Part shown: positions 1-15,000 of the stretch, piece by piece
Position numbering within the stretch: position 1 is the first letter of the stretch
Layout: each line of letters starts with the position of its first letter
Source of the DNA: Leptasterias polaris
Lineage: Eukaryota; Echinodermata; Asteroidea; Forcipulatida; Asteriidae
Reading direction: 5' to 3'
Length of the DNA: 64,000 nt
Assembly: GCA_037783415.1 (NCBI GenBank)
Contig: JAZGTN010000003.1
Coordinates: 580,501-644,500, forward strand
The notes under the pieces: generated by a model
What the model saw: the letters and a program-made list of their open reading frames with translations, nothing else
What the model was told of the DNA's origin: nothing
Databases searched by the model: none
Position numbers and translations under genes: made by a program

Positions 1-30
1 GATTTATAGCCCTGCTTTGTGCTTGTTTAC

Positions 31-3000
31 CTGCATGAGGTTCTTGGGTTCCAGTGTTGACTTGTTGAGTACTTTGGGGTCATCAAAGCTAAGGCGTAGT
101 GGAGATACAATCTCATCATGGAGTGCACTGATGTTGGGACTGCCGTTGGGCGTCCATCTGTGTCAAACAAAATCAAGATAAATTGGAATGTATTAAGTCA
201 AATCTCGAGTAACAAACCACAAGGGAACCTAGGTAAACTTTTAATAATTTTGGGTTGAACAAAGAAAAATTGACTAGAGCAGGACTTGAACCTGCGGTCT
301 CCGTATTAACACGCATTGAAGCATTTACTAGTCTGCACTGGACCCCTTGGCAACAGCTGTAACCAGACAAGACCTTAAAAAGGGGCTCCAAGGGCAAATT
401 CAGTTTGACACTCATTTTCCAAGAGACTGAGTCCTTAGGACAATGGGGGGGGGGAAATTGCAAGTCTGCAACCTTACATTAAAATGGCGTAAATTGCCAT
501 TGTATTTGATACAGGTGCATATTTGATGACTTCACATTTCAAATATACGGTCTGTACATTTTAGTAATAATAATAACTAGACATTAAGTGTTGTTTTGCT
601 TCGATTAAGTGCTTCAAAGCTTTAAAGTTGGTCTGATTTCAAGATAGAAGGGACTCTTGACCTTTGACAGGACCTTTTTTCACTTAAGTGTGCCTAAAAA
701 CGTAAACCTGGTCTTCATTCTGATACTGAATCGAAATGAACTTTTAAACCAGAAATAAAGGTCAACATGGGGTCATGTTAACTCTTGTCTAACATTTAAT
801 GCTCAAAGGGTTTATAACTGAAAAGAAATTGAAAATCGGTTGTGTAGTTCTTGAGATATGGTCCCACTTCTGGTTGACCCGGAAGTAAAGGTCAACACGG
901 GATCACGGTTACCCAAGGCTAATCTCCCATGCCCAAGAAGTCTATAACTGAAAAAAGTTTTTAAATCGGCTGTGTAATTCTTGAGATATGGTCCCACTTC
1001 CGGTTGACCCATATGTAAAGGTCAACATGGGGTCACGGTTACCCAAGGCTAATCTACCATGCCCAAGAAGTCTATCTATACTGAAAACAGTTTTAAAATC
1101 GACTGTGTAATTCTTGAGATATGGTCCCACTTCCGGTTGACCCATAGCAGAGATGCCAACATTGAATTCTGAAAAAGAGTAGCACCGCCGAGCAAGTTTA
1201 GGTCAGGCATACAAGTTACAACTCACCGAGCTGTAAAAAGAGGAAAATTGTGACATTTATGATAAAAACTAATGTTTTCATCGAAAATTGCTTAATGCAA
1301 AGTGGCCTTGCTATATAAAGGCCAAACAATTATGAATTTTATTTAGGCTTGATTTAAAAAATAAATAAAATAAATTATTGATTTTATTTTTTATTTTTTT
1401 ATCGGACCGCAATTTGCACTAGCTTGTGCATGAAGAGAACCATACTGCAATTCTTCCAACTAAATTCAACAAAAATGCTTTGGTTTTTGTCCCATTGTTT
1501 ATTGAGAAATTAATGCTCACGGTTGTACAGACACACCACACCACAGCAGGCCATTCAAGTCTTCAATTCAAACGACTTCAGCAAGAGGAATTTTGTCAAC
1601 TTGCCTTTCCAACCAATTCCATTACCACCAACTGCATTCTTTACAACTTTTTTATTAACAGTTTCCATCAGATCTTGGCCTCGATTGCGATCGATGAAAT
1701 CTTTTCTTTTCGTCACTTTGAATTTAGTTGATCGATGCATGCAGCGATCGCGATGTTTCAAACAAACTCCACAACGACGTGCGCTTGCATTGCTGACAGA
1801 TAAAAGTTATCACAGTGTCTGTTTGCCGCCGCATCCCACACACATGAAGCGTTAGAAAAACTGCGGAACCAGTCTCTACAAAAGCAACTGTAGAATGTAT
1901 GCTGTACAAGGTGCATTGTGTCTCTGTGCTACGCGTGTCAGTGTAGGCAAATCCTGAGTGCGATAGTTTATGGGATCGGTACCTAAATTATAAGAACAAA
2001 ACGGGTGTGAATTCGGTTCTGCTATCATCACTTTTAACCACGCGGCAGACAACATTTAAAGTTTTTTATTTTATTTTATCATGATACATTGTTTGTAACT
2101 ACATTTACACTGGGCGGCTTGTTTATCGTATTTAATTGAAGTATTATCGTAGCGGCGTATTCACGGCTCAAAATCGTAATTTCTACGCCCAAATCGTGTA
2201 TGTTGGCATCTCTGCCATAGGTAAAGGTCAACATGGGGTCACGGTTACCCATGGCTAATCTCCAAAGCCCAAGGAGTCTATACTGAAAAAAGTTTGACAA
2301 CCGGTTGTGTAGTTCTTGAGATATGGTCCCACTTCTGGTTGACCCGGAAGTAAAGGTCAACATGGGGTCACGGTTACCAAAGGCTAATCTCCAATGCCCA
2401 AGGAGTCTATAACTGATAAAAGTTTGAAAATCGGATGTAGACTTCTTGAGATATGTATAGGCCTCAAGATTAGCTAATTAAATATTCACGCCGCTGTCAC
2501 GGATTTTAATCTATGACATCTGATTATTAATTCAATGTGGCCCGAGCATATCCTATTCTTAGTATGCCTCACACAGTGTGCGAGTCTTATAACTGAAAGA
2601 CCTGAAAGTGACTGGACCTATACAAAAAATACGGCGTTGTAGCCATGGTGCCAGGATTTACCACCTAACGTTTCCTAAACGTTTATACTTTGTACACAAA
2701 AAGAAAAAACGCCTACAAATATGACGTCATGACGACGTCGGGTAATGTTATGCCAGAACTAACATCTACACTACAAGACAAGTCCATAACTGAAAAAAGT
2801 TTTAGGATCAGATGTATACTTCTTGAGATATGATAGATACAAGATTGGCTAATTAAATATTCACACCACTGTTAAGTGGCTAATTAATTAAGAATTTTAA
2901 AATTGTTTACATTTAGAGTTAAGTGAACAAATGTTCTAAGCTTCAATTTGATTTATGATTTAACTCTTTCAAATTTACGCTCTAGGATATTAGGTGCCAA

Positions 3001-6000
3001 CAAAAAACGTGTACAAATGCTATGGGATTTAGGTGGAAACAAGTATAAGACAAATAATAAAAATCTCGACGAAAACAATACCTGTTCCGACATAAGTCGG
3101 AACAGCTAATAATAATGGCTTCTTATATTATAGCGCGCATATCTGTCACTCTGACGCTCAAGGCGCTTCAACAGTCAGTATTTTCCTGAAAGGTATATTG
3201 AGCTACGTTTTTGAAGTATGAGACCTATTCCTTTACATAGCACCATGTAATGGTTTACAAGGTGCTGTGGCGCAATATGCAGCCAATCAAACCAGGAACA
3301 CCGGGGCGAACCCCTTCTCTTTTCGATAAGTGCGCTGGGTTCTTTTACGTGCATTACACAACACACGGGACCAACGGCTTTACGTCCCATCCGAAGGACG
3401 AAGCAATAATGGTTAAGTGTCTCGCTTAAGGACACAAGTGTCATGACCGGGACTCGAACCCACACTCTGCAGATCTGAAATACCAGAGCTTGAGTCCAAT
3501 GCTCTTATCCGCTCGGCCACGACACGCCACTGTTCTGTTCATTCCTGACTTTTGATGATATTCATTCGAAACGGTACTGACTTTGACCTTTCGTTTGGCG
3601 CACAAATTCCTGATGTGTGGAGACCAGACTTTTTTTACATGACCTTGGCTTGGTTTTCAATGGTTTAAATGAAGAAAAGAAAATAGCTGCAAATTGACAC
3701 TCAACTCTAAAGGAACATTTCTTTTGTACTGTTATATCCCTTACCTATCCACACTGTTATTCATCATGCCATGAACTATGGGGGAAGAGCTTCTTGGTAA
3801 GCGGGGGGTTCGTCTTCGACTCCTATTTAAGAGGGGTGTACCGGAGGTGGCTATAGCCGAGCAACTGCAGTAAAGAAGAGGATGTACCATAAAGGTAAGG
3901 TACATGAACAACAATTTTAAACTGCTGATACTTTATGAATCAAGATAAGGCATAGTGGCATTGTGGCAATGAACGCAGATGCCCTCGATGTGCTTTATAG
4001 TATCTTTGAACCAATATAAGGTACATCATTGGTAATATTGGCAACACAGCTGAAACTGATGTTTACTCTTTGAATCATAATACGGTAGAAAAAATTGGCA
4101 ATTTCAAACACTACTGCTACTACTCTCTTTGAATCAAGATAAGATACAGCATTGGTTAACATTGGTAAATTTTATTTTGTAACTTAAGACATTAGTCCCT
4201 AAAATAGCATTTTTTTTAGCCTTGTGGAGGGCAACTGTTTAAAGAACAAAACAAAAAAAGTAATTGTTTTGTCAGAGACAACTGCTTTTGGGCGAAAACT
4301 ATCCGAGTCTACATTTGACGCACCTAGCATACTCCTTGGCTGCACTGTATAGTTTACTCTTCTCATCATCGCTGGAAAATGATGAATGGGCGAGAGACTG
4401 ACCATAGGAACTCTGGGATGCATCTGTCTCAAAACACTCATCTGCAGATGCAAAATATAAGAGTTCTTCATTAACAAAATATGTGCTCTCTTCGACCATA
4501 TTACCTGCCATTACCTCTCCGATCACACTGTAGCCAAAAAGGCCAACAACTCTAAACAGAAAAAAAACCTCTGGTGTCTGGTTGCTAAAACCTAGACCCC
4601 CCGTGCGGGAATTTCAGTCAAAAACCAACTTATTTTCCCTAGCCATTAATAATTTGTTTTTTTCATTGAAACTCCATTTCGACACCCATTTTCTCATTGA
4701 CATTTGCAGATTTGAAAAGCTCAGTTTTTTGACGGTTGTGTTTTTCTGAAGCTAAATCAGACTGCTGGAAAGCAGTTAAGATAATCGACCCACGCGTAGT
4801 CGAACATACAGCATCCCGCAGGAGATGAAAGGCCTCATGACAACACAGTATAATCCATCTTCACTGGAATTAACCCTTTTCCAGTGGACCCATGACTGCA
4901 AAATTAACGTAACAGTTGCCTTTCTGTTGAACATGAGAAAACCTACCGTCAGAAAAACTGAGATCCCAGTCGGATGGTTGCTGTGGTGGTTTGTGGTTCA
5001 CAGTGGGAGAACTGTCGGGGTGTTTTGGGGAGAATGGGCATATAATGATGAGAAAGAAAGTCACCAGCATTCCCCATATCAAGCTAAGACAGGAGATCAT
5101 CACTATCCACTGCAATCAAATAAAAACCAAAGTCAATATCTCAAAGTCGCTATGCAAGTCTCAAACTTAGCTTTAGCCTGGCTTAAATAGTCTAATAAAA
5201 AGTGATGTGGTTAAGTACATTATCATTATCTGGTAATGAAACCAAGGATGCCTCAAATACTATAACGGGAGCTTGCCGAAACCTGTAGACAAGGGTGCTT
5301 GTAAAGAACCAGAAACACCGAGGTAAACCACTCTTTTACAATCAAGTGTTCTTGGTTCTTTTATGAGCACTTCCAATCCTAGTAAACGGGACCTACAGCT
5401 TGCCGAAGGGCAAAGCAATCAATGTTACAGTATCTTGCTTAAGGGCACATGCATCAGAACCAGCCATAGGCTGGAATTCAAACCCACACTCTGTGAACAA
5501 CATGATATTTTGTCCTGGTAAGCAGAAGTGGTTTGTGCTTTGCTATGTTTTGTGCTTAAGCAGGTCTATGAACTTGGTCCCAGGATCCATTTTTCATAGG
5601 GCTGCTTAAGCAGGAAATATCGCTTAAAAAATATCTGCAAAGCAAAAATAACCAAGATATCAAACACAGAAGCTACACGTGTAACAGTATTTTAGCTGGT
5701 AACCTTTTTCTGGTAAGCATAATTTTGGGCCGAGGTCTTGACTCACCATCTTTCGGAAGCAGAGGGAGACATATCTTCTCCTCCTCACCGATCTCATGTT
5801 TGGGAGGTCCAGTAAATCTTGCAGGGTCGGCCTCTTGCTGTAGTCTGGATTCATCATGGATGCAATCATGTCATTCAGTCTCTTTGAAATGCCTGTTTGT
5901 AAACATTAAGGATTTTATAAATTAAACCTAATGGGTATCCCCACAGTAATGTTCTTACCTTTCATTTCAATTTTAAGGTGAACAAAGAACAATTGACTAG

Positions 6001-9000
6001 AATGGGATTTGAACCAGTGACCCCCGGTTTTATGTGCCAGTGCTCTACCACCTGGGCTATCTGCTCTCCCTAAACAATCTTTGTTCAGGAGGTGCAAGAC
6101 AGAAGTCATACGACCATATACTGCTGTATACTGCTGTATAGCCAGAGATCATGCCCAAGTTTACGATACAACCTGGGAAGCAGCAGGACACAGATCACCT
6201 TAAGGGAATGTGATTTTTTCTGTCTTGTATTTTGGCAGAGCATAACTGAAATAATTTGATAGATGTAACCATTAAACAGAAATAAAGAAATTATTTTTGT
6301 TTCATCTATACTATGGTGTGTGAAATGTGTGATGAACACTACTGTATACTCGGTGTATTTTCAAGTCCTGGAAAAAAAGATCCAATGGCTACTCGAGTGG
6401 GTACTCTTGTCAGAGTGCACGCTCAATGGTCAAGCGAGTAAGACATCTGTTCTAGAATGTGGGGTTATGGGTTTGAATCCCAGTCTAGCAGCGTGTTGAT
6501 TTTTTCCAACAGGACTAGGAATTATGAAGATTATTTGGTTCATTTGTACACTTCAACAGCTTCACCCTATAAACTGAACAATTCCCACTCGTGTTCAAAC
6601 ATTGAAACCCATTGAAAATCTGTGAGTTTGCTTCCTCATACTTTAAAGCGATGAATGTTGGACCAAAGTAGTCCCAAAAATGTTTGAATACTCGTCTAAT
6701 AACAGTCTATTAGGGCATTGTAACACAAAGCATTTTTTCCAAGCAACTAAGAGGCAACCAATTGCAGTGCATGGCAAAGGAATATTATTATAGCATAAGA
6801 GACAATTTGAAAACAGTATCTAATTATCCACATGAAACGTATTTGAGAATTGCCACCATGAAGTATCAGGGCCATGTGAAATTTGATAACTTCCACAAAA
6901 ATTCAAGAGTTATAAAAATAACAGCTGTACAAGTTTAGAAATGTGCCCCCTGTCTACATTATCAAAAGTTGTTAAAAATCGTACAGTGCAATATGCACAA
7001 CATGCAAGATTTTACATGTTCCTCCACTGAGCTGAGTACAAATTGTGCCTGCAGGAAGTCCAGGGTTCTTCGGCTCTTTTTGTAAATATCTGGTGTCACA
7101 GCTCACATGGTCTATATGTGGCTTGCCGTGGCCAAGCAGTTTAGATCACCGGACTCAAGCTCTTGTGTTTCTGTTCGGCAGAGTGTGGGTTTGAGTTCCG
7201 GTCGTGACACTTGTGTCCTGAAGCAAGACACTTAACTATTATTGCTTGGTCCTTCGGATGGAACGTAAAGCCGTAGGTCCCGTGTGTTGTGTAATGCACG
7301 TAAAAGAACCCAGTTACACTTATCGCTAAGAGAAGGGGTTTGCCCTGGTGTTTCTGGCAGTGGCTGCTGATTGCGCCATAGCACCTTGTAAACCCTTATA
7401 AGGTGCTACATAAATTTGATCTCATAATTCAAAAAAAATAAATCAACAACCTGTCTTAGAATGTTTCTGTCTGTTCAAGTGCCTTGAGTACCTTATCGGT
7501 AGACATGTGTGCTATAAGACTATATATTTATTACCTTTTGTGATATCCCAAGGTATGTCCCCATGGCGTAGCTGATGCCACAATTGTCCGTTCTGAGGCA
7601 AGTCCAGATCACATGCAAGCTCCAGTATTGTTATTCCAATGCTATGTATGAATACAACAACATCAGTGAAACATCTTGCACACAAGTTTGGCAGTAGTAA
7701 AATGGCCCATGATACCGCAATGCATCTTGGAAAACTGAGTAAAGACCCCTTGCATAACGCGCAGCACACGTATACGTGCCTGGCCTGCTCTCAATGTTTG
7801 TACATTTAGGTCTGTACATTTTTGTTTGTGGAATTTTGTTCAGGTCATTCCCGAAATCCATAATATTCAATCAGACCGGCTTTGGATTTTGACCTTTAAC
7901 CAAACAAAACATTCCTCTGTAGATTGTACACACCACACCCATTTCATGTTGACATCAAATGACGTCATAGTGTTCCAAATTTTGCAAAATGGTATAAAGT
8001 AACATTTCACACCATTTCAGAGACTTGTAATTTGTTTCCACTTTCATAAGGATTCTAACGTAGAGGTGATGCCGATTGGCCAGCAGAGGGCGCCAGCACA
8101 GTTCCGCAGTTGAAGCCTCCACTGCGGACCCCTGCCGGACGATCGAGCAACCCGCTTGTCGAGTAAACGCATCCTAGTGTCTTGATGTAGTGATTTGTAA
8201 CCAAGCTGGTTGAGAAAGAAACGTACTCTCCCCCCAGACGCCAGAAACACAGAAATTGTACAGAGTGTTTGCTTCAGTCAGGGATGCGATAGTCTGTTGA
8301 CAAAATAACCTGAACTGTGAGCACAAAGCGCGAAAGCTTGTGAGCTCAAAAGCTTGAGAGCACGAAGCCCACTAAAATACATTTGTCTTTGGCTTTAAAA
8401 GCCCTACTCTGCAATCTGGGGGCATTCTATATGGTTTTATCTTCATTCTTTTATGAATTTGATCTTAAGTCGTAAACAAAAAAGTGAAATCACTTCCCTG
8501 TTTAGTGTGGTGGGAGCCCAGTAAAAGAGGTCAATGCTACACTATCTATTGGAAAACGAGTGCAAAAAACAGCTGAATTTGGCCCAAGGCCTAAGGCACA
8601 CTGGTGCTTATGGAAACACTGGTGCCTAGCCCTAGGGCCCACAGAACACTTAATCCTGCCCTGCACCGCCATTTCCCCTATCATGTCCTTACCTGAAGAC
8701 GTCAGCATGCTTGCCAAACTTGCCCTGCAGTAGCTCAGGAGCTAGGTACCTTGGGTCCCCTTCTTGAGCTTCCGTTAAGTCAATCTGCCATTCAAAGATC
8801 AACCACACGATGAATTAATGACATGTATTAGTAAAAATCATACAATTCTGCTCTGGTCAAGTTTCCTTTGTTCAACCCCAAATAAGTAGGTGTGTTTGCA
8901 TGTCCAGGTATTGCCAGGGTTAATTTAAGCTCATCTCTCTGCTTAATTAATTAAGTTTAATTAAGCCCCAGAACACCTATCATGAAAGAGTAGGGCTTAA

Positions 9001-12000
9001 CCCTAGTGTTTCTGGTTCACACAGCAAGCCCCCTTGTTTACAGGTTTCCTCAGGCTTGCGAGCTTCAGTGATTAAGTTCACTTATGAGGCATCCCTGGAT
9101 TCTTTACCAGAAATATATAAAAATAATATTAACTACACACTGTGAAGAAACTGAATTATGAGAGGAAACAAATAAACCTCTCACCAATAAAGACTCACAC
9201 TCACGCTTACTTTTGCACACACCATTGTGGGGACTCCCTATTGTTGTTCTGTTATTCCCTTTTCTAAAGAATCACGCTGTAGGGACCCAGTTTAACAAAG
9301 AAAAACGTTGTGGGGACCTTTGCTTCATTGTGTAAAAGTCCCCGCAACTCAGGGTATGCCTACCCACCTTCCCTAGCTGTATAGTGAGTCCAAAGTCACC
9401 CAGTTTACAAACTCCATTTACAGACACGAAGATATTATCAGGTTTGATGTCAAGATGAAGCAAGTCATGATCATGAAGGTGCTTCACGCCCTGAAAAGAA
9501 ATAAACAAAGAAAGAGTGTCATGCCATGTCTCCCGTCTACAACATAAATAAAGAATACCATTTCTGTTTGTACTCAAAAGAGGCCGGACAATTTTGCCCT
9601 TTGAGCTTAAGTTAGACAAAACTAAAAGCCATTTGCGAGTTAGATCTGATCAATGTTTGGTACAATTATTTTCTTAGTCACAATTTTTAGTAAAAGAGAT
9701 TCAGAAATGGAGGTGGTTGCTGACTAATCAAGTTTGGAGAAGTTTTATCAGATGAGGTTTTTTAGAAGCTGGCCACTAATAACAATAATAGGTAGTTCCC
9801 ACTTGACGTCACACAGTGTGACGTGAGCAATCTTTACTGGCAAATCAATCATGTTTTGAATGAACAACTACGCATTATACCTAAATACTGCGTGCGGCAC
9901 GTGGGATTTATATCAAATTCCGAGCAGGGTTGGTCCATTGAACTTCTTGGCTGCAAAGAAAATTTAGAACGTTCAACGCAGCTCAGAGCCAGAACCTAAG
10001 TTGTCCATAAAGATTGCATTTATCTGGAATTATCTATTATAATCTAATAATAATATGAATGGACATTTTTAGTTCGCCATGTTGGTCAGAAAGGCCTTTC
10101 CTGGCGATAGAAAAAAAACTCTGCTAAAGATGATCAAGTTAAAGCCTAGACTGAACAAGTGAGTTTCAAGTTCATTTTGAAGCTGAAGAGAGTGTCTTGT
10201 AGTCTGAGGTTCAGTGGAAGAGCATTCCAAAGAGATGGTCCAGCATGTGAAAAAGAATGATCTCCTAAGTGTTTTTTGAATGAGGGATATTGAGGAGCAC
10301 GGTGTACTTGAAGAGCAAAATATATAGTCTGAACTTGTTTTGTACACACTGCATGCCAATATTAAGCAACAAATGATGATTTTTGAGTAGCAACTGATGC
10401 ATGTTGTGGTAGCATTTTGCCAGGCTATGGAAGGGAAATCATTCCCCGAGAAGAATTCATTACCTTGATCAGATCCAGTAAGAATCCCCAAACTGTACTC
10501 TCAGATATATCATGATGACTTTCCGCATACTCTTCAAGACTGGAGGAAAATAAATTGACTAATAAATATATAAAAATATGTGCATTGCGCCCTCAGTAGA
10601 CTGCAAGTCTCAAGTGTAATTGGACTCCATCATTATGGGAAAGCTCCATTAAAGAAAGAGGCTAAAATGAAACATCCTTTTCATCTGACAACTCACACCT
10701 ATTATCTCCATGTAATTCCTTTTCCAAACAGTGGTCTTAAAGGGACACGTTGCCTAGGATCGGGCGAGTTGGTCTATGAAAAGCGTCTGTAACCGTTTGT
10801 TATAAAATGCATATGGTTGGAAAGATGTTTTAAAAGTAAAATACAATGATCCACACAAATATGCCTCCAAATTGCTTGGTTTTCCTTTTACTTCGTTAAC
10901 TAACACGGCACGCCATTTTGTAGAGTCAAATGGCTGACCGTGTTAGTTCGCAAAGTAAAAGGAAAACCACGCAATTTCGAGGCATATTTGTGTGGATCAT
11001 TGTATTTTACTTTTAAAACATCTTTCCAACCATATGCATTTTATAACAAACGGTTACAAACGCTTTTCATAGACCAACTCACCCGATCCAAGGCAACGTG
11101 TCCCTTTAATTGGATCATGTACAAACCGGTAGGGCTGCTGACTGCCCCAGACAGATTAACTGCTCATCCATTAAGTTTAATGACCCAAGTAATTAAATGC
11201 AAGCATACCTAATAGGTATAAAGGATGGAAACTTTCTGGGTTTTTGTGGCCAAACTCGGAAATTCTTTAATGGAGCTTTCCCGTAATGTTTTGGGGTCTT
11301 TCCTACGTACATTGCTTTAGGTAACAAAGTCCCACAATACAATGGCGGCAAACGCTTAGACACGCGCATGACTCACAGTCCATAAACCGAGTGTCCTTTG
11401 TTTACAACACATCCTTTGTAGAAATCTGCCCGGCAAAGTTTTTGTTTTGCAAAGATTTGCCTCAGGAGCGACATCAAAGGACACATTATACAAAGGTGAT
11501 CTGTCACCCATGATGACACCCCTAAATCAAACTTATGCAAAATAGATGAGTGCACACATCGCTAGGCAGAAAATGATTGCTTTGGTCTTTGCCATAACAT
11601 CACAAAAAAGGATACACATCCCGTTGGACTGACACCCCTCTTGGTGACAGTGCGGGCACTTTTGTCAGTCCTGACAAACCTGGACTCTGTCGATGTCTCT
11701 TCTGTTATCCTCAGTCTTTTAGTTCTAGTTATTCACACTTTTTACTGCCTGCCACGTTTTAAAAATCTTGTTGGATCCCTCTCTGTCTACACATATATTT
11801 TTGTTTTAATCTAAATGAATTGGGGTTATTTCCCAGAGTTCTTTTCTATTTGTACTCACTTGGAGTAATAATAATAATAATAAGAAGAAATATTCTTGCC
11901 AAACAATGGCATGTCATCACATCAAGAAATAAATCCAATTTATATAAGTGTCTTTCCCTAATTAAAGCTTGCAGGAATTACAATTGTTAAAACTCTCACT

Positions 12001-15000
12001 TTCCTGAGTAAATATTGCCATATTTGTGTTACATATTTGCTAAAGTTCTGGTAGGCAAGACATCGAGGTGTGGGTTCGAATCCCGGTTATGACACTTGTG
12101 TCCTTAAGCAAGACACTTAACTATATATTAAGTTTTGGTTCTCTTCACTATGGGTACCTGTGAGTGCAGGGATAGTTCCTACGATTGACTTAGTTTGGTG
12201 TGCTACATACTTGGCAGCACACAGGCTGTATGCTCCATAGGTTTAAGGCATGAAATAAATGGCCCAGTGACAAGGTAATAATGTTCATTCGCCATGAATT
12301 TCAAAATTGCTCTCGTAAAATTAGTTTGTGTTTTTATTAACCTCATTTGGCACAGCTCGGTCTGTATGTACAGATGCCCCTTCTCGGCCCATGCCTTGAA
12401 GAACTCCACACAGTTTGGGTGTCTGCTCAGGGTTTCGTGTTGGTGGACCTCCTCTAGCTTCCTCCTCCTATTGGTCAATCAAAATCAGGAGGTAAATTAT
12501 CTCTGCGTTCAGCCAAAGATGGGTAGTTTGATCAAGTCAAGAGCTTCTTTGTAAGAGTTGTGACCAAAATCAAGTTTGGAATGTCAGCTTTGAACTTGTG
12601 CATGGTGCCTTCTTTATCAGTTTTGATTCTGTGTCATATTGTAACTGAGTAGAGAGGGAACCAGACCAAGATGGCCACTTACTTGTCAGCCTCACCCTTG
12701 AATCTCTCTCTGGACCTCTTTACTGCATACAGCTTCCCGCTTTCTTTGCATTTCACTTTGTACACCTGGTATAAAAACAAAACATTTTTGTTCATGATTT
12801 TCAATAAATTATTAACCATGTTCAATTACCCCTAAAAGCATTCCTGAAACCATCTCAACTCCTTAGGAGTATGCAGCACCGGCAACTGAATTTGCTAATC
12901 ATTCACATCAATAATCCCTACCCTCACAGGTACCCATTTACTCCTGGGTGATGAGAAGCAATTATAGTACCTGTGAGATGGTTCATATATTATGATGTAG
13001 CTTGGTGCTTTACACACTTGGCAGCACAGGCTCCCAAGAGAGCCGAGATGGTTTAAGAAATTGAATAAAAATTACCCAGTGACTGGGGGAGAACGTTTGA
13101 GGGCCATGAGCACCTCTGCTTGATGGATTTAAGTGCTATACCAGAATACAAAATTATAATAAAAGATTATGTTGGTAAACTGTGTAAGTCTCGCAAGTAT
13201 TCGAGTATTGCATACGTTACAGTGCGCAAGTTCGTTTCTTTCAGGCGTTAAAGCAATGTTTGTGAGACCGGTCCCAAAAATTGTTTTGAATACGCGCAAG
13301 ACTTGCACAGTCTATTTCAAATTATTCAGGGCAAATTTTTACGTATTTACATGTGAAGACACACACCTGTTGGACGTGTTTGGCACAAAAGATACCAAGC
13401 TTTGATGATTTTACAGACTGAAAACTGAGTAAATGTTTTCTGACTAACCTCACCAAAAGATCCTTCACCAAGTTTCTGCACAACTGTGAAGCACTGATCA
13501 AAGAAGGAGCCTCTGCTCTTCTCGTTGTAGTGAGAACTTTGCAGTAGAATAGCTGAAAGGGTCATCAAGGTCAAGGGTCAGAGGTCAAAGGCATGAAAAT
13601 TCGAAGTTGTCACTCCCATACAAGTTTTTTTTCGGATATACCACCCCAAAACTCAATTTGACCAAGCACTCCGAATAACTATACAAAGACAATTTTCGGA
13701 AATTCAAACAAATTGTATTGAGGTTCTTAGAAACTGAAGCTTCCTTCTTGTGCGGGCAAGGCAGTTTCTCCTTTGTAAAGGGCACCTCGATCTTTGAGGG
13801 GAATGTAAATTAGCACTGAAACATTTCAAATGGCACCAAGGCAATGACAAAGAGGAATTGAGGCAATTGCCTTGGCTTTAAAATTCACAAAACTACATAG
13901 GAAACAGACAAATTACACTCCTTACAGCATAATTGGCATGCAACTTATTGTAAGCGCAAGCCAGTTTTTCATTTGTGAAGGGCACCTCTATGAGGTAAAT
14001 ATAACTTTTCCAGAAACTTTTCAAAGAGCACCGAGGCAATGACTGAGCCATTGCCTCTGTTGTCTCTGTGTAGCGGACCTTAGTACCAAACCATTTACAG
14101 CATAACTGGCCTGTAACTTTCCTTCTTATAAAGTTTTTTCCATTGTTAAGGGTACCTCTATGAGGTTAATGTAAATTATGTACTAGGACACTTCGATGGG
14201 CACCAAGGCAATGACCCAGGGCAAGGATGCAATTGCCTCTGTGAAGTATCAGGCCTGAGTAGTGAACCCTTTTACACTCAACCCAAGTGGACTCCAGAAC
14301 TTGGATTTAGAACTTTTGGTTTTATAATTCTACCGAAAGGAAATAAGAGACTACAAAAGGATACAAGGTTCTGACTGTCTGAAGGAGATAGCTCTGGGTC
14401 TGGACTCTTCTTCTCTGGTCTTGTTGGGAAAGAGACGACTGACAGGGGGGACACTCTTTAAGGGAGGCCGTGGGGGACCCGTCTTCCGGGGGGTCACTCC
14501 TCTATGCTAAAATGGGAAAACAGTATAAAACAATTATAATGAAAGCTTTTTTTCATGAGCAGAAGACCTCTGTGAGCTTTTAAAGTTGGATTTGTTTTAG
14601 TTTTTTTGTTTTTTAACCTTACAAGGCCGGACAGCCACTTCAAGGTGAGCGCTACACTTAACTGATTTGGGTTGTCAACCCAAATCAACTGTCACCAGAG
14701 GCGCGATCACCTACACAAGGGGCTTAAACAGGATTACCACCTTCACAGTCTGTAAGGATGTATGCATTGGTATCATCCACTAGGAGCATGGCTGGTAGAG
14801 CAGAAAGCACTACCTTCCCAACTTTTTACGAAGCAGTTATGGTTAAATGCCTTGTTCAAGGGCATAAGTGTCAAGACCATGATTTGAACCCACACTCTGC
14901 TTCTGACAACTCCCGAGCTTGGGTCCAGTGAAGTAGACCGCTTGGCCATGACAAGCCACAAACCCAGTTAACCCAGTTGATGTCAATTTTGCATAATTGA

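Larger units (their letters stand above)
158..4323. other. PKMYT1 last visible intron: satellite, transposon and SINE
   Basis: No coding exon seen apart from the flanking PKMYT1 exons. It holds a degenerate tRNA-like SINE (about 245-345), a 130-bp satellite interrupted by a transposon (700-2460), a full-length SINE on the minus strand (about 3215-3530) and otherwise AT-rich unique sequence. Confidence 0.6.

Noticed and set aside
4299..4526. 75-codon minus-strand frame as an alternative last exon of PKMYT1
   Set aside because: Joining it whole needs the second of two adjacent AGs as acceptor. The shorter exon 4324-4441 with CTGCAG acceptor and GTGCGT donor joins exactly in phase to both neighbours and leads to the conserved EPKNL tail.
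7128..7215. Possible stand-alone tRNA genes at SINE heads (also 48058 and 36125)
   Set aside because: A- and B-boxes are present but acceptor stems do not pair and SINE bodies follow, so these are SINE heads rather than functional tRNA genes.
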